NCBI GenBank assembly: GCA_018380115.1
Contig: JAGZUF010000028.1
Location: 1-26,179, forward strand
Length of the DNA: 26,179 nucleotides
Reading direction: 5' to 3'
Source of the DNA: Oscillospiraceae bacterium
Lineage (GTDB): Bacteria; Bacillota; Clostridia; Oscillospirales; Ruminococcaceae
Shown: positions 1 to 8,077 of the stretch, piece by piece
Numbering within the stretch: position 1 is the first letter of the stretch
How the letters are laid out: each line of letters begins with the position of its first letter
Made by a program: the position numbers and the translations under genes
The notes under the pieces: model-generated
Databases searched by the model: none
What the model saw: only the letters and a program-made list of their open reading frames with translations
What the model was told of the DNA's origin: nothing

Positions 1-98
1 CCGCCCACTTGCGGGCCGGGGGGATGCAGGTGAAATAAAATTCCGTGCGGTTTGAGGCGCGTGCCGCCACCAGCCCCTTGTAGGGCAGGTGCAGGCCG
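1..98. repeat. Direct repeat copy 1 (98 bp, may extend left of window)
   Basis: This 98-bp stretch recurs at 249-346 with only two differences (G47 versus A295, T81 versus C329). The period is 248 bp. The window starts inside or at the edge of this copy, so the true left end is unknown. It contains an AT-richer island (about 30-45) in otherwise GC-rich sequence. I see no credible protein in it. It could be an intergenic repeat family member, the remains of a local duplication, or part of a larger tandem array to the left. Confidence 0.9.
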
Positions 99-248
99 CC
101 GCCCGGCCTGCGGTTATGGCCGGTTTGGAAAATAAGCGGCAGGACCGGTGTGCAGCCCGCCTCACAAAAGAGCTTTGCTTTAAGCATAGCGCGAAGCGTG
201 GCTCTGGCCGCAGGCTGCCAAAGGCAGAAGGCTCTGTTGACACAGCGG
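99..248. other. Hairpin-rich non-coding spacer between the two repeats
   Basis: This segment lies between the direct repeats and has no supportable gene. Its right half can fold on itself: an outer stem GGCCGC (206-211) with GCGGCC (245-250), an inner hairpin CTGCC-AAA-GGCAG (215-227), and CTGT-TGAC-ACAG (234-245, sharing base 245 with the outer stem). GGCTCTG occurs twice, at about 200-206 and 230-236. The folding is visible as complementary bases; a functional RNA is only a possibility. Confidence 0.5.
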
Positions 249-346
249 CCGCCCACTTGCGGGCCGGGGGGATGCAGGTGAAATAAAATTCCGTACGGTT
301 TGAGGCGCGTGCCGCCACCAGCCCCTTGCAGGGCAGGTGCAGGCCG
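249..346. repeat. Direct repeat copy 2 (98 bp)
   Basis: This is the second copy of the repeat at 1-98, with 96 of 98 bases identical. Identity stops sharply after 346: the sequence then runs into ATGGCC, whereas copy 1 continues CCGCCC. The duplication is therefore either a partial second unit of a 248-bp tandem repeat or two insertions of a dispersed element. The 347-375 sequence that follows shows nothing recognisable. Confidence 0.9.
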
Positions 347-375
347 ATGGCCCTGACGGCAGCCATGACAATGGA

Positions 376-419
376 GGCCCCTCCGTGCCGCGGGCCCATT
401 TTGGGGCCGGGCTTTTTTT
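376..419 (+). terminator. Probable intrinsic terminator upstream of addB
   Basis: GC-rich inverted repeats are followed by seven T residues (413-419). Alternative stems include GGCCCC (376-381) with GGGGCC (403-408), GGCCC (393-397) with GGGCC (404-408), and GCCC (394-397) with GGGC (409-412), the last directly abutting the T run. It would end transcription entering from the left. The several competing stems make the exact fold uncertain. Confidence 0.55.
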
Positions 420-446
420 CACCGCCGGAATGAGGTATACTATACT
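418..446 (+). promoter_or_regulatory. Promoter for addB-addA
   Basis: A -35 box TTCACC (418-423, four of six matches to TTGACA) is separated by exactly 17 bp from a -10 box TATACT (441-446). A second TATACT overlaps at 436-441. The predicted start is near 453, giving a leader of about 26 nt before the GTG of addB. The -35 box uses the last bases of the T run of the preceding terminator. Confidence 0.6.
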
Positions 447-478
447 GTATCAAACTTTGGCGAAAGGGGGCGCAGCGT

Positions 479-3400
479 GTGCTGGAGCTTGTGCTGGGCA
501 CAGCGGGAACAGGCAAGACGGGCCTTGTGCTGGCGCGCATGAAGGCGCGCGCCGCTGCGGCCAGAAAAAGCATGCTGCTGGTGCCGGAGCAGTTCTCGTC
601 CTCTGCGGAAAGCATGGTGTATGCCGCACTGGGGGACAGCCTCGGCGCATACGCCGAGGTGTACAGCTTCAAAAGCTATGCCGAAAAGGTGCTGAAAACG
701 CACGGCGGTGTGGCGGTGGCGACGCTTTCCGACGCGGCGCGCACCGTGGCGGTGCGCCGCGCCATGGACAGCCTGGGCGATGCGGTGCAGCTTTACCGCA
801 GGCACCGCCGCGGCGTTAATTTCTGCAATATGTGCGCACAGGCCATTGAAGAGCTGAAAACTGCGGGCGCCGCCCCGCAGGACCTTGTGGCCATCGGCGA
901 GGCCGAAGGCGCGGACGGCGAAAAGCTGCGCGAGCTGGGCCTTGTGTTTGCGGCATATGAAAAGGTGATAGAAAAAAGCGCCATGGACCCCTCCGACCGC
1001 CTGCTGCTTGCCGCGCGCAGCCTGCCGGCGGCGGAGCTGGCGGACACTGCTGTGTTCCTGGACGATTTCGACGGCTTCACACAGCCGCAGTACGCCCTGC
1101 TGGATGCATTTTTGCAGGCCGAAAGCTGCACCGTGGCCCTTTGCTGCGACGGCCTTGCGGACGATGAAAGCGGCCTTGGCCTGTTCAGCCCCGTAAAACG
1201 CACGGCGGCCCGCCTTGTGCGCGCCGCGCGCCGCCTTGACGTGCCGGTGCAGGGGCCGAAGCTTTTGCAGAAAGACCTGCGCCACGCCGGCGCGCCGGGC
1301 CTCGCCGCCGCAGTGGCTGCCGTAAGCGGCGGCGAAGCACCGCCCGCCCCGCTGGCTGGCGAGGTGTGGTTCACCCCCGCGCCCACCCTGTATGAAGAGT
1401 GCCGCACTGCCGCCTGCCGCGCCGCCGCGCTTGCGCGCGAGGGCATGGCCTACGGCGATATGGCGTTTATCTGCCGCGATATGCAGCAGTATTCCGCGCC
1501 GCTTCTTGCCGCGCTGGAGCTGGCGGGCGTGCCCGTGTTCCGCGACGCGTCGCTCACGCTGGAGCACTCTGCCGTGGCCTCGTTTTTCCTTGCCGCGCTG
1601 GAGCTGGCCGCCAAGGGCCTTTCCACCGAGCGCGTGCTGCGCCTTTTGAAAACACAGCTGTGCGGCCTTGCGCCGGACGACATCGCCCTTCTGGAGGACT
1701 ACGCCTACACCTGGCAGCTCAAAGCGGCGGACTGGCGCGCCCCCTTTGAAAAGAACCCAGAGGGCTTCGGCGCGCAGCTTTCGCCCCAGCAGGAGCAAAA
1801 GCTGGCGCAGACAGAGGCCCTGCGCGCGGGCGTGATGGAAAAGCTGGCCCCCTTTCTGCAAAGCGTGCGCGGCGGCACGGCGGCGGGCATTTCCCGCGCA
1901 CTGTATTTCCTTCTGGATTCCTTCGGCGGCGCGGCGTGCACGGAAAAGCTGGCCGCCCAGCTTGCCGGCGCGGGCGACGCGCAGGGCGCCGCGGCCGTGT
2001 ACGATGCGTGGGACCATGTGATGCAGCTTCTGGACGAGATGGAGAAGCTTCTGGGCGAAGACGAGACGGCCCCCGGCGAATATGCCGAGCTGTTCGCGCT
2101 TTTGCTGCGCGGCGGCGAGATGGGCCGCGTGCCCCAGACGCAGGAGGCCGCCATTTTTACCCAGGCGGACCGCATGCGCCTTTCCGGCCCGCGCGTGTGC
2201 TTTGTGCTGGGGCTGGCCGAGGGCGAGTTCCCGCGGGCGGCGGGCGCATCGGGCCTGCTGACGCATACAGACCGCGAGCTGCTGGTGCGCCGCGGGGTAG
2301 AAATGCCCGGCAGCTACGAAAACCGAACCCTGCTGGAGCAGATGTACTTTTACCGCGCCCTTGCCGCCCCGCGCGGGCGGCTGTATCTTTCCTGCACGGC
2401 GGCGGGCGATGCACAGCCGTGTGCGGCGCTGGCGCCCGTGCTGGCGCTTGGGCCGGAAAAGGACGTGCTTTCCCCCGTGCAGCTTGCCCCTACGCGTGCG
2501 GCTGCGCTGCAGCTTTACAGCGAGCACTACGGCCGGAAAACACCCCTTGCGGCGGCCCTGCGCGCGGCGCTGCAAAGCGAGGGGGGCTTTGCCCGTGTGC
2601 TGGCCGCCATGGACGCGGCCGCCGCGCCGCAGCCCTTCCATGCCGCGGATACAAAGGCGCTGGAGCAGCTTTTGGGCACGCAGCTCACGCTTTCCCCTAC
2701 AAAGGTGGAGCAATATTACCGCTGCCGCTTTTCCTATTTTCTGCAATATGTGCTGCACATCCGGCCGCGCCGGAGGGCCGAGCTCTCGCCACTGGAAAGC
2801 GGCAGCCTCGTGCACTATATTCTCGAGCATGCGCTGCGCCGCACAGGCGCGCGCTTTGCCGAGCTGACAAAGGAGGAGCTGACGGCCCTTGCAGACGGCA
2901 TTGCGGACGAATATGTGCGCCAGAACATGCCTGCGGCGGGCGCGCGCTTTGCACACCTTATCGGGCGGCTGAAGCGCAGCGTGGCGAACCTGCTTTTGTA
3001 CCTGCAAAGCGAGCAGGCGCAAAGCTCGTTCCGCCCTGTGGCGCTTGAACAGGCCATCGGCGGCAGCGAGGCGGGCGCCGTGCCGCCGCTGGAACTGAAA
3101 ACGCCGGACGGCAAGGCCGTGCGCGTGGTGGGCAAAATAGACCGTGTGGACGTGATGCGCCGCGGGGGCGAAACATACCTGCGCGTGGTGGATTATAAAA
3201 CAGGCACCAAAAAGTTCAGCCTGGAGGACGTGTACTGCGGCCTGAATACACAGATGCTGTTCTATCTGTTCACGCTGTGCCACGCCCCGCAGGGGCAGTA
3301 CGCCGGGGCGCAGGCCGCGGGCGTCTTGTACCTTTTAAGCGACCCGGCGCCCAAAACGGCGGCCCGCGCCGACGCGGCGGGCACGCCGCTGTACGAGGTG

Positions 3401-3757
3401 GACGGCCTTGTGGTGAACGACCCCGTCATTGTGCGCGGCATGGATAAAGACGCCACCGGCGTGTTCGTGCCCTTCGGCTACTCGAAAAACGGCGCGCCGC
3501 GCGCATCGGCCAAGCTGGCCAGCCTGGAAAAGCTGGGCAATATCGAGCGGCACATCACGGGCCTTGTGCTGCAGATGGCGCAGGGCCTGTACGGCGGCGA
3601 CATCGCCGCGCGGCCGCTGCGCGCGGGCGGGCACTGCCCGTGCGACGTGTGCGATTACCGCCCCGTATGCCGCCATGAGGACGGCACAGACGAGGCGTGC
3701 GCCAGCGCGCCCAAGGATGTATTCGAGCCGAAGGCAGGGGAGGTGACGTGCCTGTGA
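479..3757 (+). CDS. addB: ATP-dependent helicase/deoxyribonuclease subunit B (AddB)
   Basis: AddB is the partner of AddA in the AddAB (RecBCD-like) enzyme that resects double-strand DNA ends for recombination. The 1092-residue product is close to the usual AddB length. Residues 7-14 form a Walker A motif (GTAGTGKT, K13), followed by the helicase-like region. A C-terminal PD-(D/E)XK nuclease has H779, D888 and the D905-Y-K907 pair. The family iron-sulfur cysteines are complete: C749, then C1055, C1058 and C1064 with the expected C-x2-C-x5-C spacing. The start is GTG at 479, eight bases after AAAGGGGG (463-470). It is first in a two-gene operon; its TGA overlaps the addA start. Confidence 0.96.
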   Translation: MLELVLGTAGTGKTGLVLARMKARAAAARKSMLLVPEQFSSSAESMVYAALGDSLGAYAEVYSFKSYAEKVLKTHGGVAVATLSDAARTVAVRRAMDSLGDAVQLYRRHRRGVNFCNMCAQAIEELKTAGAAPQDLVAIGEAEGADGEKLRELGLVFAAYEKVIEKSAMDPSDRLLLAARSLPAAELADTAVFLDDFDGFTQPQYALLDAFLQAESCTVALCCDGLADDESGLGLFSPVKRTAARLVRAARRLDVPVQGPKLLQKDLRHAGAPGLAAAVAAVSGGEAPPAPLAGEVWFTPAPTLYEECRTAACRAAALAREGMAYGDMAFICRDMQQYSAPLLAALELAGVPVFRDASLTLEHSAVASFFLAALELAAKGLSTERVLRLLKTQLCGLAPDDIALLEDYAYTWQLKAADWRAPFEKNPEGFGAQLSPQQEQKLAQTEALRAGVMEKLAPFLQSVRGGTAAGISRALYFLLDSFGGAACTEKLAAQLAGAGDAQGAAAVYDAWDHVMQLLDEMEKLLGEDETAPGEYAELFALLLRGGEMGRVPQTQEAAIFTQADRMRLSGPRVCFVLGLAEGEFPRAAGASGLLTHTDRELLVRRGVEMPGSYENRTLLEQMYFYRALAAPRGRLYLSCTAAGDAQPCAALAPVLALGPEKDVLSPVQLAPTRAAALQLYSEHYGRKTPLAAALRAALQSEGGFARVLAAMDAAAAPQPFHAADTKALEQLLGTQLTLSPTKVEQYYRCRFSYFLQYVLHIRPRRRAELSPLESGSLVHYILEHALRRTGARFAELTKEELTALADGIADEYVRQNMPAAGARFAHLIGRLKRSVANLLLYLQSEQAQSSFRPVALEQAIGGSEAGAVPPLELKTPDGKAVRVVGKIDRVDVMRRGGETYLRVVDYKTGTKKFSLEDVYCGLNTQMLFYLFTLCHAPQGQYAGAQAAGVLYLLSDPAPKTAARADAAGTPLYEVDGLVVNDPVIVRGMDKDATGVFVPFGYSKNGAPRASAKLASLEKLGNIERHITGLVLQMAQGLYGGDIAARPLRAGGHCPCDVCDYRPVCRHEDGTDEACASAPKDVFEPKAGEVTCL

Positions 3758-6700
3758 ACTGGACGAAGGCGCAGCAGAGCGCTATAGAAGACCGCGGCGG
3801 CACCCTGCTGGTGAGCGCGGCGGCGGGCAGCGGCAAAACGGCGGTGCTTACACAGCGCGTGGTGTCGCTTTTGTGCGACGGGCCCTCGCCCATCCCGGCA
3901 GACCGCATTCTGGCCGTAACCTTCACCCGCGCGGCCGCGGCGCAGCTTCGCGCGCGCATTGCGGCGGCGCTGGCCCAGCGCGCGGCCGCGCAGCCGGGCA
4001 GCACCTTCCTCAAGCGGCAGAAGCTGCTTTTGGGGCGCGCGGCCATCTGCACCATCGACGCGCTGTGCATGCAGCTTTTGCGCGAAAATTTCGCGCGCCT
4101 GGGCCTTGCGCCCGATTTCGACCTTGCCGACGATGCCGAGGCCTATGCCCTGCGCGAGGAGGCGCTGGCAGACGGCCTGGAGCAGCTTTACGGCCAGGCG
4201 GATTTCTGCGCCTTTTCTGCGCTGTACGGGCGCGCGCGCACAGACGCGCGCGCCGCAGCCACCGTGCTTTCGCTGTACGATTTCCTGCGCACTCTGCCGG
4301 ACCCCGGCGCAGTGCGCGGGCAGTTTCTTGCCATGTATGAAAACGGTGCGCCGCTGTGCGAAACGGCGTGGGGCAGGCTGCTTTTGCAGCACGCCGGGGC
4401 CCTGTGCGAGGCGGCGCTGGCCCTTACGGCCGAGGCGCGCGGCATTGTGCAGGCCGAGCAGGCGCTGGCGGGCTATGCCCCGGCGCTGGAGGAGGACGCC
4501 GCCTTTTTCGGCGCCCTTCTGCAGGATGTGCGCGCCGGGCGGTGGGACGCCGCGGCTGTGCGCGTGCACGGCTATGCGCCGCCCGCCTTCCGGCCCGTGC
4601 GCGGCTACGAGGGCGGCGATATGGACACGGTGAAGGCCCTGCGCGCGCAGGTGAAGGCCCTGCTGGCAAAGCTGCGCGAGAGCGTGTTTGTGTGCAGCGA
4701 GGCCGAGTTCGAGGCGGACCGCGCCGCCGCCGCGCCCCATGTGCGCGCCCTGCTGGGCGCGGCAGAGCTGTTCGAGCAGGTGTTCACCGAAAAAAAGCTG
4801 GCTGAAAAAAAGCTGGAATACAGCGATTTCGAGCGCCTTGCCCTGCGCCTTCTGTGCGGCGAAAACGGCGAAAAAACGCCTGCTGCAAAAGAGATATCAC
4901 GCCGCTTTGAGGCCGTGTTTGTGGACGAATATCAGGATACCAACGCCCTGCAGGCCAGGCTTTACGAATGCCTTGCAAATGAAGACGGCTCAAACCTGTT
5001 TTATGTGGGCGACGCAAAGCAGAGCATTTACCGCTTCCGCCTTGCCAGCCCGGAAAGCTTTCTGCAAAAGCGCGCGGCCTGTGCGCCGTACAGGCCCGGC
5101 GGGCCGCACCCGGCCGCCCTGATGCTGGAGGATAACTTCCGCAGCGCGCAGAATGTGGTGGGCGCAGTGAACGATGTGTTCTGCGCTGTGATGTCGCGTG
5201 AGGTGGGCGGCATCGACTATGCGCGCGAGCAGCTTCGCTGCGGCGCGCCGGACGGCTATGACGGCGGGCCCATGCAGCTTCTTTTATCGGGCGAAGACAC
5301 AGGCACGGACGCAGACGTGGTGGCCCGGCATATCCGCGGCATGCTGGCCGCGGGCTTTGCCGTGCGCGACGGCCAGGGCGGCACGCGCCCGTGCCGGCCG
5401 GAGGATTTCTGCATCCTGCTGCGCAGCCGTGCCAATTTTGCCCAGTACGAGGCCGCGCTGGAGCGCGCGGGCGTAGCTGCCACGGCGGACACAGGCGAAG
5501 ACCTGCTGTCCCAGCCGGAGGTGGGGTGCGTGCTTTCGCTGCTGCGCGTGGTGGATAACCCCGCGCAGGACATCCATATGGCTGCCGTGATGCTCAGCGG
5601 CATGTTCGGCTTTTCGCCGGACGACCTTGCGCGCCTGCGCCTTGCCTGCCCGCAGGGCACGCTGTATGCCGCCGTGCTGCAAAGCGGCGGCGAAAAAGAG
5701 CAGCGCCTTGCCGCCGTGCTGCGCGCCCTGCGTGCCAGGGCGGCCTGCGCCCCGCTGTACGAGGTGTGCGGGGACGCATACGCCCGCACGGGCTGGCCCG
5801 CAGTGGCGGGCGCCATGGAAAACGGCCCGCAGCGGCGCGAAAACCTGCGCGCCTTCGCGGCCTATATGGCTGCGGCGGACGCCCGCGGGCTGAGCCTGGA
5901 CGCCTTCCTGCGCGGGGTGGACGCCGCCCTCGAAGCGGGCGGTGCGGCGCAGGCGGCGCCGGGCGCGGCAGGCGGCGCGGTGTCCATCATGACCATCCAC
6001 CGTTCAAAAGGGCTGGAATTCCCCATCGTGGTGCTGGCCGAATGCCAGCGGCGCTTTAATTTCCGCGACAGCTACGAGCCCGTGCTGCTGCACCCTGTGC
6101 TGGGCCTGGGCCTGCGCCTGCGCGCGGGAGAGGGCGGCCTGTACGAGACTGCGCCCCACGCGGCCGTGCGCCTTGCAGGCCTGCGCGAGGCGGTGGACGA
6201 AGAGATGCGCATTTTGTATGTGGCCCTTACGCGCGCGAAGGATAAGCTCATTGCCCAGTGCGCCATGCCCTCGCCGGAAAAGACGCTGGCCGCCCTGGCG
6301 GCGGCCCTGCGCGGCGGTGCGGCGGCGCGCACGCAGGCGCTGGCGGGCGCGGCCAGCTTTTCCACTTGGCTGTGTGCGGCGGCCCTGCTTCACCCGGACT
6401 GCGAAAGCCTGCGCAAGCTGGCGGGCGCGGCGGGCCTTGCGCCCCTTCCGGCGCAGGGGCACATTGAGGCGGTGCTGTGCGGCGGGGGCGGGCAGGCCGT
6501 GCCTGCGGCAGGGCCCCAGCCGCAGGCGGAGTGCTCGCCGGACGAAGACGCCCTGCGCGCGCTGAGGCAGAATTTTGCCGCGCCGCGCCCGAACGCCGCG
6601 CTGGAAATGCTGCCTGTGAAGATGAGCGTGTCGGCCCTTTCGCACGCGGGTGCGGCCAGAGTGCTTTCGCGCCCTGCCTTCCTGTACAAAGAGGGGCTCA

Positions 6701-7221
6701 CCGGGGCTGAGCGCGGCACCGCCACCCACAGCGTGCTGCAATTTGCAGACCTTGCCGCGGCAAGAGAGAACCTTGCCGCCGAGCTGCAGCGCCTTGTGCG
6801 CGAGGGCTACCTTGCGCCCGAGCTGCGCGCCCATCTGGATGAGGCGGGCCTTGCGGCATTTTTTTCCTCGCCGCTTCTGGCGCGCATGCTTTCCGCGCAG
6901 AAACTGCTGCGGGAATACGCCTTCCTCACCTCTGTGAGCGCGAAATATGTGCAGCCGGATATTCCGTCCCAGTTTGCCACGCGCACGGTGCTGGTGCAGG
7001 GCATTGCGGACGCCGTGCTGGTGAACGGCGGCGAGGCCGAGATTGTGGATTATAAAACAGACCGGGCCAAGGCGCCCGCCGCCCTTGTGGAGAGCTATGC
7101 CCGGCAGCTTCGCATTTATAAGGGCGCGGTGGAAAAACGCCTCGGCGTTTCGGTAAAAAAACTGACGCTTTACGCCGTTTCCCTGCGGCAGGAGGTGGAC
7201 GTGCCTCTGGCGGAGGGCTAG
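3754..7221 (+). CDS. addA: ATP-dependent helicase/deoxyribonuclease subunit A (AddA)
   Basis: AddA is the UvrD-like (SF1) motor and second nuclease of AddAB. The 1155-residue product has Walker A (AAAGSGKT, K28), the DEYQDT box (D391-T396), GDAKQSIYRFR, the TIHRSKGLEFP box (about 747-757) and VALTRAKDK, then a C-terminal RecB-type nuclease with D1099-Y-K1101. I chose GTG at 3754: it gives the typical N-terminus MNWTKAQQ and lies about 7 nt after GGGGAGGTGA (3737-3746). GTG at 3748 is almost on top of that site. The start overlaps the addB stop as GTGA, so translation is probably coupled, which suits subunits of one complex. Confidence 0.96.
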   Translation: MNWTKAQQSAIEDRGGTLLVSAAAGSGKTAVLTQRVVSLLCDGPSPIPADRILAVTFTRAAAAQLRARIAAALAQRAAAQPGSTFLKRQKLLLGRAAICTIDALCMQLLRENFARLGLAPDFDLADDAEAYALREEALADGLEQLYGQADFCAFSALYGRARTDARAAATVLSLYDFLRTLPDPGAVRGQFLAMYENGAPLCETAWGRLLLQHAGALCEAALALTAEARGIVQAEQALAGYAPALEEDAAFFGALLQDVRAGRWDAAAVRVHGYAPPAFRPVRGYEGGDMDTVKALRAQVKALLAKLRESVFVCSEAEFEADRAAAAPHVRALLGAAELFEQVFTEKKLAEKKLEYSDFERLALRLLCGENGEKTPAAKEISRRFEAVFVDEYQDTNALQARLYECLANEDGSNLFYVGDAKQSIYRFRLASPESFLQKRAACAPYRPGGPHPAALMLEDNFRSAQNVVGAVNDVFCAVMSREVGGIDYAREQLRCGAPDGYDGGPMQLLLSGEDTGTDADVVARHIRGMLAAGFAVRDGQGGTRPCRPEDFCILLRSRANFAQYEAALERAGVAATADTGEDLLSQPEVGCVLSLLRVVDNPAQDIHMAAVMLSGMFGFSPDDLARLRLACPQGTLYAAVLQSGGEKEQRLAAVLRALRARAACAPLYEVCGDAYARTGWPAVAGAMENGPQRRENLRAFAAYMAAADARGLSLDAFLRGVDAALEAGGAAQAAPGAAGGAVSIMTIHRSKGLEFPIVVLAECQRRFNFRDSYEPVLLHPVLGLGLRLRAGEGGLYETAPHAAVRLAGLREAVDEEMRILYVALTRAKDKLIAQCAMPSPEKTLAALAAALRGGAAARTQALAGAASFSTWLCAAALLHPDCESLRKLAGAAGLAPLPAQGHIEAVLCGGGGQAVPAAGPQPQAECSPDEDALRALRQNFAAPRPNAALEMLPVKMSVSALSHAGAARVLSRPAFLYKEGLTGAERGTATHSVLQFADLAAARENLAAELQRLVREGYLAPELRAHLDEAGLAAFFSSPLLARMLSAQKLLREYAFLTSVSAKYVQPDIPSQFATRTVLVQGIADAVLVNGGEAEIVDYKTDRAKAPAALVESYARQLRIYKGAVEKRLGVSVKKLTLYAVSLRQEVDVPLAEG

Positions 7222-7263
7222 CGCGCCGCGCGGCGCCCTTGGCCGGCCCGCGCCCGGCGGCCC

Positions 7264-7292
7264 TGCCTGCGCAGGCGGCAGCGGCATTTTTT
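7264..7292 (+). terminator. Weak intrinsic terminator after addA
   Basis: CTGCC (7263-7267) can pair with GGCAG (7277-7281), or TGCC with GGCA (7283-7286), ahead of six T residues (7287-7292). A 12-bp palindrome, GCCTGCGCAGGC (7265-7276), sits inside. The best stem is not flush with the T run, so efficiency is doubtful. The new promoter 22 bp downstream supports an operon boundary here. Confidence 0.45.
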
Positions 7293-7313
7293 GCGCGCAC
7301 AGCGAAAAACCGC

Positions 7314-7343
7314 TTGACAAATACACACCGCATGGCATATACT
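7314..7343 (+). promoter_or_regulatory. Promoter for infC-rpmI-rplT
   Basis: A perfect -35 box TTGACA (7314-7319) is followed after 18 bp by TATACT (7338-7343). This is the strongest sigma-A-type promoter in the window together with the one at 26044. The predicted start near 7350 gives a leader of about 190 nt before infC, long enough for the attenuator described next. Confidence 0.85.
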
Positions 7344-7349
7344 AGCTTA

Positions 7350-7480
7350 GTAAACAAAGCAGCACCGGCCGGCAGCCGTGCTCACCTTGCGCCCCGCAGG
7401 GGCCGGGTTAAAACAGCAAAGGCGCTTTGCGCGCATGTTGCGTATGTTTGGCGGCTGCCCATCCGGGCGGCCGCTTTTTT
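7350..7480 (+). ncRNA. infC leader RNA, probable L20-type transcription attenuator
   Basis: The leader ends in a strong intrinsic terminator: a 10-bp stem 7451-7460/7465-7474 with loop ATCC and six T residues (7475-7480). Upstream, GGCAGCCG (7371-7378) is exactly complementary to CGGCTGCC (7452-7459), the 5' arm of that terminator, so an alternative antiterminator can form; 7379 and 7451 add a G-U pair. A small hairpin GCCCC-GCA-GGGGC (7391-7403) lies between. In Firmicutes, ribosomal protein L20 is known to bind such infC leaders and promote termination when it is in excess. The two exclusive pairings are seen; control by L20 is inferred from position and family. Confidence 0.7.
7451..7480 (+). 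terminator. Attenuator terminator in the infC leader
   Basis: GCGGCTGCCC and GGGCGGCCGC form a 10-bp stem with a single T-G wobble and a four-base loop, followed at once by TTTTTT. It lies between the infC promoter and the infC ribosome site, so it acts as conditional termination rather than an operon end. Confidence 0.88.
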
Positions 7481-7538
7481 CACACGATGCAGGCGGGCAG
7501 CCCCCGCAGGCAGAATTATGGTTTGGAGGTGCTTTACC

Positions 7539-8057
7539 ATCAGCGGCAAAAAAGAAATGGAGATCAACGAAGCCATTCGCGACAAAGAGGTGCGCCTGAT
7601 TGGCGCAGACGGCAGCCAGCTCGGCATTGTGCCGGTGCGCGATGCGCTGCGCAGGGCGGAAGAGGCCAATTTGGACCTTGTGAAGATTGCCCCGCAGGCG
7701 CAGCCGCCCGTGTGCAAGATTCTCGATTACGGCAAATTCCGCTTCGAGCAGCAGAAACGCGAAAAAGAAGCGCGCAAGAACCAGAAAATCGTGGATATCA
7801 AAGAGATACGGCTGTCTTTGAACATCGACACGAACGACTTCAACACCAAGGTGGCCCAGGCGGCGAAGTTTCTTGCCAAGGGCGACAAGGTGAAAGTTTC
7901 CATCCGCTTCCGCGGCCGCGAGATGGCGCACACGAACCTCGGCCTCGAGGTGCACAAGCGCTTCGCCCAGGCCCTGCCGGACGCAGTGGTGGAAAAACAG
8001 CCGAAGTTAGAAGGGCGCAGCATGCAGATGTTCCTTGCGCCCGCAAAGGCGCAGTAA
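7539..8057 (+). CDS. infC: Translation initiation factor IF-3
   Basis: IF-3 binds the 30S subunit, keeps it apart from 50S and checks start codons. The 172-residue product has the N-domain, a lysine-rich linker and the C-domain, with the family signature DYGKFRFEQQK and the block IRFRGREMAH. The start is ATC at 7539: GGAGG (7525-7529) lies 9 bases upstream and the reading ISGKKEMEINEAI aligns with other IF-3 N-termini. The nearest ATG (7557) is 27 bases from that site and would lose part of the N-terminus. Rare AUU/AUA/AUC starts are characteristic of infC and allow IF-3 to repress its own translation. It heads infC-rpmI-rplT. Confidence 0.96.
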   Translation: MSGKKEMEINEAIRDKEVRLIGADGSQLGIVPVRDALRRAEEANLDLVKIAPQAQPPVCKILDYGKFRFEQQKREKEARKNQKIVDIKEIRLSLNIDTNDFNTKVAQAAKFLAKGDKVKVSIRFRGREMAHTNLGLEVHKRFAQALPDAVVEKQPKLEGRSMQMFLAPAKAQ

Positions 8058-8077
8058 TTTGAAGGAGGAAATCCAAA

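Noticed and set aside
1..346. Possible CRISPR array
   Set aside because: Only two repeats of 98 bp with a 150-bp spacer; far too long and too few, and no cas genes are nearby.
89..422. Short open frames on both strands in the repeat region
   Set aside because: They cover the repeats and hairpins, have no plausible ribosome sites and no protein-like pattern; part is duplicated non-coding DNA.
440..3283. Open frame of 947 codons on the minus strand opposite addB
   Set aside because: It is a shadow of GC-rich codon use in addB: composition is dominated by Ala, Arg, Gly, His and Gln, there is no recognisable domain, and addB is unambiguous with all catalytic residues.
3697..3753. Longer N-terminus for AddA starting at 3697
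   Set aside because: It would lie inside addB, lacks a ribosome site and adds residues not found in AddA; GTG 3754 fits the family start and the ribosome site.
7557..7559. ATG as infC start
   Set aside because: It is 27 bases from the only Shine-Dalgarno sequence and removes residues that align with other IF-3 proteins.
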